In this document: one piece after another, positions 6,280 to 11,629 of the stretch | Numbering within the stretch: position 1 is the stretch's first letter | Layout of the letters: each line of letters starts with the position of its first letter | Translations under genes and position numbers: made by a program | Assembly (NCBI GenBank): GCA_002478745.1 | Contig: DLQI01000132.1 | Location: forward strand, 1-11,629 | Length of the DNA stretch: 11,629 nt | DNA from: Rhodobacteraceae bacterium UBA7436 | GTDB taxonomy: Bacteria; Pseudomonadota; Alphaproteobacteria; Rhodobacterales; Rhodobacteraceae | Direction of reading: 5' to 3' | The notes under the pieces: model-generated | Told to the model about the DNA's origin: nothing | Seen by the model: the letters and a program-made list of their open reading frames with translations, nothing else | Database searches by the model: none

Positions 6280-7035
6280 ATGGCAAATGGCGCATCCGGA
6301 GCAAACATGGATCACTGGCAAGAGCGAGTGGACCTTGCCGCAGCATTCCGCTGGACCGTGCGATTGAACATGCACGAAGCGGTCGCCAACCATTTTTCTT
6401 TGGCAATCAATGACGAGGGAACCAAGTTCCTGATGAACCCAAATCAGGTGCATTTCAGTCGGATTAAGGCCAGTGACCTGATCGAAGTAGATGCAAATGA
6501 TCCTGCCAGCATGGAAGGGCCAGATGCGCCGGACCCAACGGCGTGGGGACTGCATGGTGGGATGCACCGCCACTGCGCGCACGCGCGTTGTGCAATGCAC
6601 GTTCACTCCCCCTACGCTACTGCTTTGGCAGCTCTTGCTGACAGCCGTTTGCCACCTGTGGATCAGAATGGGTGTACGTTTTTCAATCGTTATGTTGTTG
6701 ACGAAAATTATGGCGGCTTGGCCTTTGAAGAAGAAGGCACGCGTTGCGCAAAATTGTTTGATGATCCGAAGAAGAAGGTCATGATTATGGGGAACCATGG
6801 CATTATGATTGTTGGCGATACGGTCGCAGATACGTTTAATCGACTGTATTACTTTGAGCGGGCGTGCATGACGTACATCATGGCCCTGCAGACCGGACAG
6901 CCGCTTCGTGTGATCCCTGATGACATTGCAGAAAAGACAGCGCAAGAACTTGAGGGATATCCCGAACAAGACGCACGTCATTTGTCTGAATTAAAAGCGA
7001 TTTTGGACGATGAAGGGTCCAATTACGCCAGCTAA
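6280..7035 (+). CDS. Class II aldolase/adducin-fold protein, catalytic Glu absent
   Basis: A 251-residue protein of the class II aldolase/adducin fold (relatives include fuculose-phosphate aldolase, ribulose-5-phosphate 4-epimerase and methylthioribulose-1-phosphate dehydratase). The zinc-site histidines are visible as His107 and His109 (MHVHSPYATALA) and His173 (MGNHGIMIVGD), and NHFS at 37-40 stands where phosphate-binding members have GNxS. Gapless alignment back from the HxH motif places Ala88 (PTAWGLH) where FucA has its catalytic Glu73, while His92 is kept. A His/Cys-rich stretch, GGMHRHCAHARC, precedes the HxH. It may thus bind metal but act on a different chemistry from sugar-phosphate aldol cleavage. 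The start is fixed by a GAGGAG ribosome site eight bases upstream. It heads a cluster with acyl-CoA enzymes; the 40-base gap to the next gene suggests co-transcription. The substrate is unknown. Confidence 0.88.
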   Translation: MANGASGANMDHWQERVDLAAAFRWTVRLNMHEAVANHFSLAINDEGTKFLMNPNQVHFSRIKASDLIEVDANDPASMEGPDAPDPTAWGLHGGMHRHCAHARCAMHVHSPYATALAALADSRLPPVDQNGCTFFNRYVVDENYGGLAFEEEGTRCAKLFDDPKKKVMIMGNHGIMIVGDTVADTFNRLYYFERACMTYIMALQTGQPLRVIPDDIAEKTAQELEGYPEQDARHLSELKAILDDEGSNYAS

Positions 7036-7075
7036 TCCACGCCGCCACATACACCTCTATGAAGAAGTTGAACAC

Positions 7076-8236
7076 ATGATCTACGGACAAACAGACGAAC
7101 AGTTAATGATTGCGGACACGGTCCGATCTTTTGTTGAGAAAGAAATTTATCCTCACGAGGAACTTGTTGAACGCACCGGCGAAGTCCCCGCAGAAATTGC
7201 GCAAGAGATCAGACAAAAGACGTTGGACCTGGGTTTTTATGCCTGTAATTTTCCTGAAAGCGTCGGGTGCGCTGGGCTGAACCACGTTGAATTTGCGCTT
7301 GTCGAGCGCGAGTTGGGGCGTGGTTCGATGGCGCTGAACCATTTTTTTGGGCGACCTCAAAACATCTTGATGGCATGTGAAGGGGAACAGATTGAACGGT
7401 ATCTAATGCCAGCGGTTCGCGGTGAGCGCATGGATGCACTCGCTATGACTGAGCCTGGCGCAGGTTCCGACGTACGAGGAATGAAATGCGCCGCTGTCCG
7501 TGATGGTGGTGATTGGGTTGTGAACGGCACTAAGCATTTCATTTCCGGAGCAGAACACGCAGACTTCATCATTGTTTTCATCGCAACAGGTGAGGACGAA
7601 ACCCCTCGTGGACCGAAAAAGCGGATCACAACATTTCTAGTTGATCGCGGCACGCCGGGCTTCACCATTCGTGATGGATATAAGTCTGTTAGCCACCGTG
7701 GTTACAAAAACATGATCCTTGAATTTGACGATTGCCGTATACCTGATGCTCAGGTCTTGGGCGAAGTTGATGGTGGGTTTGAAGTGATGAATGAATGGCT
7801 TTACGCCACACGGATCACCGTCGCTGCTATGTCAGTAGGACGAGCACGTCGTGCGTTTAACTATGCGCTAGACTATTCAGCGCAACGCGAGCAATTCGGT
7901 CAACCTATTGGCAAGTTCCAAGGTGTAAGTTTTCAGCTCGCTGACATGATAACCGAAATTGACGCTGCAGACTTGCTTACAATTGCAGCAGCGGATCGGC
8001 TGGACAAAGGGTTGCCTGCTAACCGTGAAATTGCATCAGCGAAGCTATATGCGAGCGAGATGCTGTCACGCGTAACCGATGCAGCAATCCAAATCCACGG
8101 TGGCATGGGGTTGATGGATGATTACCCTCTGGAGCGTTTCTGGCGTGATGCGCGTGTAGAACGAATTTGGGACGGCACTTCAGAAATTCAACGTCACATC
8201 ATCAGTCGCGACTTATTACGCGCTTTGGGAGCATAA
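7076..8236 (+). CDS. Acyl-CoA dehydrogenase, Asp at the catalytic-base position
   Basis: A 386-residue flavoprotein of the standard acyl-CoA dehydrogenase length, oxidising an acyl-CoA to the 2-enoyl-CoA and passing electrons to ETF. Domains in order are an N-terminal helical domain (1-115), a middle beta domain with AMTEPGAGSDV at 123-133 and NGTKHFISGA at 150-159, and a C-terminal helical domain. The last contains QREQFGQPIGKFQ at 270-282 (FAD contact), QIHGGMG at 339-345, and RIWDGTSEIQRH. In this last motif Asp366 stands where MCAD has Glu376 (YEGT). The alternative base position of isovaleryl-CoA dehydrogenase is Thr here (LYATR), so Asp366 is the likely base. The ATG at 7076 gives the family N-terminus (MIYGQTDEQLMIADTVRSFV); an in-frame start at 7010 would overlap the aldolase gene. 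In context it may act as a gamma-butyrobetainyl-CoA dehydrogenase analogue, by inference from the CaiD-like neighbour. Confidence 0.93.
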   Translation: MIYGQTDEQLMIADTVRSFVEKEIYPHEELVERTGEVPAEIAQEIRQKTLDLGFYACNFPESVGCAGLNHVEFALVERELGRGSMALNHFFGRPQNILMACEGEQIERYLMPAVRGERMDALAMTEPGAGSDVRGMKCAAVRDGGDWVVNGTKHFISGAEHADFIIVFIATGEDETPRGPKKRITTFLVDRGTPGFTIRDGYKSVSHRGYKNMILEFDDCRIPDAQVLGEVDGGFEVMNEWLYATRITVAAMSVGRARRAFNYALDYSAQREQFGQPIGKFQGVSFQLADMITEIDAADLLTIAAADRLDKGLPANREIASAKLYASEMLSRVTDAAIQIHGGMGLMDDYPLERFWRDARVERIWDGTSEIQRHIISRDLLRALGA

Positions 8237-8245
8237 AGGGCTTTG

Positions 8246-8278
8246 TGCCTCCGGCGGGGATATTTGAAAATAGAAGAA
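8246..8278 (+). repeat. 33-bp intergenic repeat, left inverted copy
   Basis: Begins TGCCTCCGGCGGGGATATTT and ends GAAGAA, starting nine bases after the dehydrogenase stop codon. The copy at 8400-8432 on the opposite strand matches it at 29 of 33 positions; all four differences (positions 7, 11, 22, 26) are transitions. I recall closely similar intergenic sequences in many Rhodobacterales genomes, so this is probably a dispersed REP-like family; that is recollection, not a search. Confidence 0.8.
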
Positions 8279-8279
8279 A

Positions 8280-8304
8280 CGGGTACCAAAAATTTCGGTA
8301 CCCG
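8280..8304. repeat. Perfect hairpin inside the inverted-repeat block
   Basis: CGGGTACC (8280-8287) and GGTACCCG (8297-8304) are exact reverse complements around a nine-base A/T-rich loop (AAAAATTTC). On the plus strand no T-run follows, so it is a poor terminator in the direction of the genes. On the minus strand it is followed by TTTCTTCTATTTTC, closer to a terminator form, although no minus-strand gene ends here. Confidence 0.6.
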
Positions 8305-8399
8305 CTTGAAAAGCGCACGTGCTTCTCTTGTTATGGCCATTGGCGTCCCCGCCTGTTTCGCACCACCAAATAATAAGATGAGGGTTAATAAACTGTTGC

Positions 8400-8432
8400 T
8401 TCTTCTGTTTCCAAATATCCCTGCCAGAGGCA
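8400..8432 (-). repeat. 33-bp intergenic repeat, right inverted copy
   Basis: On the minus strand this reads TGCCTCTGGCAGGGATATTT and ends GAAGAA, the inverted partner of 8246-8278. In RNA the two arms could form 29 Watson-Crick pairs, 2 G-U pairs and 2 mismatches around a 121-base loop. Its outer end lies 27 bases before the acyl-CoA synthetase start, so such a fold could affect read-through or translation of that gene. No target-site duplication is seen outside the two arms. Confidence 0.8.
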
Positions 8433-8459
8433 TTCCAACATTTGCGAATGTTTGCTGCC

Positions 8460-10472
8460 ATGCGTGATCTTTCCCGTCTTTTACGCCCGAGGTCTATTGC
8501 TGTTGTCGGCGGCGGTGCGTGGTGCGAGCAAATTATCCTTCAGTGCCAGAAGATAAAATTCTCTGGGCATATTTGGTTGGTTCATCCACGTGAAATTGAG
8601 GTCTGTGGTGTCAAAGCGGTTGCTTCATTGGCTGCGCTGCCATCTGCTCCGGACGCTGTATTTTTGGGCGTGAACCGCCATCTTGCGATTGAGTTGATGC
8701 GTGAGTTATCGTTGATGGGCGCGGGTGGGGCCGTCTGTTTTGCTTCGGGGTTTTCTGAGGCTGTTGCCGAAGATGCATCAGGCGCTGATCTGCAAGCGGC
8801 GTTAATTGATGCAGCTGGCGAGATGCCCTTTTTGGGTCCGAATTGTTATGGTTTCGTGAATGCGTTGGACAATGCGTTGCTTTGGCCTGATCAGCATGGA
8901 TGTACGCCGGTCGAAACAGGTGTTGCGATCCTTACTCAGTCCTCAAACATTGCAATTAACTTGACCATGCAACAGCGTGGATTGCCGATTGCTTACACGA
9001 TTGCTTGTGGGAATATGGCCCAAACCAGTCAGGCTCAGATAGCTACCTCACTTTTAGACGACCCGCGTGTCACAGCAATTGGCCTGCATATTGAAGGGTT
9101 TTCAGATATTGCCGAGTGGGCTGAGCTTGCGCGTAAAGCGCATAAGCGTGGCGTGCCATTGATTGCGTTGAAGGTTGGGAAATCCGATCAGGCCCAGCGG
9201 GCGACAGTATCTCATACTGCGTCTCTTGCAGGCAGCGACGCTGGCGCGGATGCACTGTTGCGCCATTTAGGTATTGGCCGTGTTTACGACTTGCCGGCCT
9301 TCCTTGAGACTTTGATGGTGTTGCATTGCAATGGGCGCTTGGATGCCCCCACGTTATCGTCGGTCAGCTGTTCGGGTGGTGAAGCTAGTCTAATAGCAGA
9401 TCTTGCGCATGACACTTTGATGACATTTCCTACTTTGACAGAGGGCCAAAAGATCGAGTTGTCAGGGGCGTTAGGCCCAATGGTGGCTCTCTCTAACCCG
9501 CTTGATTATAACACATACATTTGGCGTGATACTGAAGCGATGACACGCGCGTGGTTGCCGATGACTGCTCCGCATATCGGGATGACCATGTTGATTGTGG
9601 ATTATCCCCATACAGATGCAAGTGACTGGGTCTGCGCAACAGATGCTGCGATTGCAATCCGGGAAAAGAGCGGCAGGCCAGTTGCTGTTGTCGCGACTTT
9701 GCCAGAATTGATGCCACTCAATATTGCCCAGAAATTATTAGCTGCCGGAGTGACACCACTGAACGGCTTGCGTGAAGCAGTTGCTGCGGCTGAAATTGCC
9801 TCATCTACTGTCGTTTCGTTTGCAGATGTGCCCCTGCCTGCAGGTGTCGATAGAGACGCGATTGTTTTGAATGAAAGCGACGCAAAGGCAGCGTTGGCAT
9901 CTTATGGCATGCGCGTTCCACAACAAGCGGCAGACGTTGAAGCTGCTGGCGCTTTGGCTGAACCATTCGCGGTTAAAGGAACAGGATTTGCGCACAAATC
10001 TGAAGTGGGTGCCGTTGCATTAAATGTCTCTCATGCTGAACTGGCGAAGGTTGTCAAAACCATGCCTAGTGAATGTGTCTTAATTGAAGAGATGATTACA
10101 GGTTCGGTTGCTGAAATGCTGATTGGCGTCGTGCGTGATCCGGCGCATGGTTTTATCCTGACTATAGGTGCTGGAGGCGTTTTGACGGAAATTATGCAAG
10201 ACGCTATTTCCTTTATTGTGCCGACCCGTGCAGAAGTTATTCGCGCCGCGTTACCACGCTTAAAAACATACCTTTTGCTTTCGGGTTTTCGGGGTGCAGC
10301 TGCTGCAAATGTCGATGAATTAATTGATGGGATAATGGCGTTGCAATCTTATGTGATTGCGCATGCTGACAGACTAGAAGAAGTGGAAATCAACCCAATG
10401 ATGTGCACACCAACTCACGCCATTGCTGCGGATGCCTTGATCCGTATTGCCCCAAAAGGACCGGATCTATGA
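8460..10472 (+). CDS. NDP-forming acyl-CoA synthetase (acetate-CoA ligase family)
   Basis: A 670-residue single-chain enzyme of the ADP-forming acyl-CoA synthetase family, which makes an acyl-CoA from a free acid, CoA and ATP through a phosphohistidine. Domains in order: a CoA-binding Rossmann domain (about 5-130; RPRSIAVVGGGAW, LGPNCYGFVN), a succinyl-CoA-ligase-like domain (about 150-290; ILTQSSNIAINL), and an ATP-grasp domain (about 465-665). The phosphorylated residue should be His252 in SHTASLAG. In the ATP-grasp part, PFAVKGTGFAHKSEVGAVAL carries Lys506, and EVEINPM at 641-647 carries the conserved Asn645. All key elements are present. The start at 8460 gives the family N-terminus MRDLSRLLRPRSI; ATG 8448 is an alternative, and neither has a good ribosome site. 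It overlaps the hydratase gene by ATGA. The inferred role is activation of the substrate for the neighbouring dehydrogenase and hydratase. Confidence 0.92.
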   Translation: MRDLSRLLRPRSIAVVGGGAWCEQIILQCQKIKFSGHIWLVHPREIEVCGVKAVASLAALPSAPDAVFLGVNRHLAIELMRELSLMGAGGAVCFASGFSEAVAEDASGADLQAALIDAAGEMPFLGPNCYGFVNALDNALLWPDQHGCTPVETGVAILTQSSNIAINLTMQQRGLPIAYTIACGNMAQTSQAQIATSLLDDPRVTAIGLHIEGFSDIAEWAELARKAHKRGVPLIALKVGKSDQAQRATVSHTASLAGSDAGADALLRHLGIGRVYDLPAFLETLMVLHCNGRLDAPTLSSVSCSGGEASLIADLAHDTLMTFPTLTEGQKIELSGALGPMVALSNPLDYNTYIWRDTEAMTRAWLPMTAPHIGMTMLIVDYPHTDASDWVCATDAAIAIREKSGRPVAVVATLPELMPLNIAQKLLAAGVTPLNGLREAVAAAEIASSTVVSFADVPLPAGVDRDAIVLNESDAKAALASYGMRVPQQAADVEAAGALAEPFAVKGTGFAHKSEVGAVALNVSHAELAKVVKTMPSECVLIEEMITGSVAEMLIGVVRDPAHGFILTIGAGGVLTEIMQDAISFIVPTRAEVIRAALPRLKTYLLLSGFRGAAAANVDELIDGIMALQSYVIAHADRLEEVEINPMMCTPTHAIAADALIRIAPKGPDL

Positions 10473-11248
10473 ACCCGATTAAGACACACCGTGAAGGCGC
10501 TATTTTGCTGGTTACTTTGGATCGTCCCAAAGCGAATGCAATCGATTTGGAAACAAGTCGTATCATGGGAAAAGTGTTCGCTGATTTCCGTGATGACCCT
10601 GAACTGCGGGTCGCTATCATTACTGGTGGCGGCGAAAAGTTCTTTTGCCCCGGTTGGGACCTGAAGGCTGCGGCTGATGGCGATGAAGTAGATGGTGATT
10701 ACGGCGTTGGTGGTTTTGGCGGTCTTCAAGAATTGCGTGATTTGAACAAGCCAGTAATCGCAGCAGTGAATGGAATTTGCTGTGGTGGCGGTTTGGAATT
10801 AGCGCTGAGTGCGGATATGATTTTGGCTGCAGATCACGCCAGTTTTGCCTTGCCTGAAATTCGGTCAGGTACAGTCGCGGATGCCGCAAGTGTAAAATTG
10901 CCCAAGCGCATCCCCTATCACATTGCAATGGAGCTGTTGCTTACCGGCCGTTGGTTCGACGCAAGCGAGGCCAAAGGGTGGGGTATTGTGAATGAGATCC
11001 TTGCGGGTGATCAATTGATGGACCGCGCTTGGGAATTGGCGCGCTTGCTCGCCTCCGGTCCCCCGCTTGTTTATGCTGCGATTAAAGAAATTGTGCGCGA
11101 TGCTGAGGATTCAAAATTCCAGGATACGATGAACCGCATTACGAAACGCCAGTTGCCGTCTGTCGATAAGTTGTATGCGTCAGAGGATCAGTTGGAGGGT
11201 GCCAAAGCATTTGCTGAAAAACGTGATCCGGTTTGGAAAGGCTGTTAG
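10469..11248 (+). CDS. caiD: CaiD-like crotonobetainyl/carnitinyl-CoA hydratase (crotonase fold)
   Basis: A 259-residue crotonase-fold enzyme, nearly the length of E. coli CaiD (261), with long shared segments that I recognise: LDRPKANAID, FRDDPELRVAIITG, PGWDLKAAADG, KPVIAAVNG, GGGLELALSAD, ASFALPE and AFAEKRDPVWKG at the C-terminus. The two catalytic glutamates of CaiD (Glu111, Glu131) correspond to Glu110 in GGGLE and Glu130 in LPEIRSG. One difference is the loop after the second Glu: GIVPDSGGVLRLPK in CaiD reads GTVADAASVKLPK here, one residue shorter, close to the active site. CaiD interconverts crotonobetainyl-CoA and L-carnitinyl-CoA, and a similar quaternary-ammonium or C4 enoyl-CoA is expected here. 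The ATG overlaps the synthetase stop as ATGA, indicating translational coupling; the in-frame GTG/ATG-type starts upstream are rejected. The 3' end overlaps the convergent methyltransferase gene by 4 bp. Confidence 0.88.
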   Translation: MNPIKTHREGAILLVTLDRPKANAIDLETSRIMGKVFADFRDDPELRVAIITGGGEKFFCPGWDLKAAADGDEVDGDYGVGGFGGLQELRDLNKPVIAAVNGICCGGGLELALSADMILAADHASFALPEIRSGTVADAASVKLPKRIPYHIAMELLLTGRWFDASEAKGWGIVNEILAGDQLMDRAWELARLLASGPPLVYAAIKEIVRDAEDSKFQDTMNRITKRQLPSVDKLYASEDQLEGAKAFAEKRDPVWKGC

Positions 11249-11629
11249 GCCTTTCGAAACAAGGTGACGAGGCCAGTGTCTTGAGCGTGTTCGCCTGAAC
11301 CGTTGGTTGCGTAAATGGGCAACTCTCGAAATTCTAGGTCGGTAATAATATCGCCAAGGGATGCAAATTTTGCTTCAAACCCATGAGACGCAAAATGTCC
11401 GCTGTTGATCGAAATGGAGATCCATCCACCCCTTCGAACAAGTCGTATCAGTTCATCAATTGCCTCTGGCCCAACGTGACCATGGGTAAAGGTTCCTGAA
11501 CTGGTGATCCCTGAATAAATGCCAGCCTCAACCTCTAAGCCAGCCAATATGTCACCTTCAAATAGGGTGTGGTAGATACCTTTGGCTTTTGCGACTGCTA
11601 GCATATCCGGTGAAATGTCGGTGGCGTCG
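11245..11629 (-). CDS. SAM-dependent methyltransferase, partial (5' end outside window)
   Basis: The frame is open to the window edge, giving the C-terminal 127 residues. DATDISPDMLAVAKAKG is the end of the second SAM-binding strand of a class I methyltransferase, with the acidic residue that holds the ribose. GDI and SSGTFTHGHVGPEAIDELI follow, then VRRGGWISISI, the usual strand 5 after the GG turn. The GTFTHGHVGP segment resembles methyltransferases of the WBSCR27/METTL27 type; the substrate is unknown. An internal ATG at 11602-11604 is not the start, because the SAM motif continues upstream of it. Its TAA (11247-11245) overlaps the TAG of the hydratase gene tail to tail, and no terminator hairpin separates them. 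Confidence 0.87.
   Translation of the reverse strand, partial: DATDISPDMLAVAKAKGIYHTLFEGDILAGLEVEAGIYSGITSSGTFTHGHVGPEAIDELIRLVRRGGWISISINSGHFASHGFEAKFASLGDIITDLEFRELPIYATNGSGEHAQDTGLVTLFRKA

Noticed and set aside
6262..6981. 239-codon minus-strand open frame opposite the aldolase-fold gene
   Set aside because: The plus-strand frame has a good ribosome site and the family histidine motifs; the antisense frame shows no domain and is rich in residues typical of shadow frames.
8305..8320. GCACGTGC palindrome inside the inverted-repeat block
   Set aside because: It is only eight bases, resembles no known operator in this setting, and could easily occur by chance.
8446..8462. In-frame starts upstream of 8460 for the acyl-CoA synthetase (TTG 8442, ATG 8448)
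   Set aside because: None has a convincing ribosome site, and MRDLSRLLRPRSI matches the usual family start; ATG 8448 remains possible.

Overview
The window looks like part of the chromosome of a marine alphaproteobacterium of the Rhodobacteraceae (Roseobacter group). The reasons are the close match of the HU protein, the NDP-forming acyl-CoA synthetase and the VOC protein to sequences I associate with that family, a G+C content of about half by eye, and a TGCCTCCGGCGGGGATATTT-type intergenic repeat that I recall from Rhodobacterales genomes. Organism assignment is inference; no search was possible. There are no rRNA or tRNA genes, CRISPR arrays, insertion sequences or phage genes visible.

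Left part (1-5234), all on the minus strand: an exported thioredoxin-fold protein with a degenerate active site, a ten-helix DMT/EamA-family exporter with a possibly structured leader, an HU nucleoid protein with a clear intrinsic terminator, and a two-gene purine salvage/catabolic operon. In that operon adenine deaminase (ade) is transcribed first, and AMP nucleosidase (amn) starts one base after its stop codon. Together these two enzymes turn AMP into ribose 5-phosphate, hypoxanthine and ammonia.

Middle (5235-6279): a short divergent promoter region with a perfect 13-bp palindrome separates ade from the plus-strand arsC. arsC encodes a glutaredoxin-type arsenate reductase with the full catalytic Cys-Arg-Arg-Arg set and is possibly transcribed as a leaderless mRNA. 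It is followed by a VOC/glyoxalase-superfamily gene that is interrupted near its end by an in-frame TGA, with the expected C-terminus still readable beyond it.

Right part (6280-11248), all on the plus strand: a four-gene CoA-ester catabolic cluster. It encodes a class II aldolase/adducin-fold protein, an acyl-CoA dehydrogenase with Asp instead of Glu at the usual catalytic base, a single-chain NDP-forming acyl-CoA synthetase and a CaiD-like crotonobetainyl/carnitinyl-CoA hydratase. The last two genes overlap by 4 bp. The logic is activation, alpha-beta dehydrogenation, then hydration, and the strong resemblance of the last enzyme to E. coli CaiD points to a carnitine/gamma-butyrobetaine-like substrate. 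The job of the aldolase-fold protein is not explained by known carnitine pathways. Between the dehydrogenase and synthetase genes lies a 187-bp block bounded by two 33-bp inverted repeats (29/33 identical). A partial SAM-dependent methyltransferase gene runs in from the right edge on the minus strand and overlaps the hydratase gene tail-to-tail by 4 bp.
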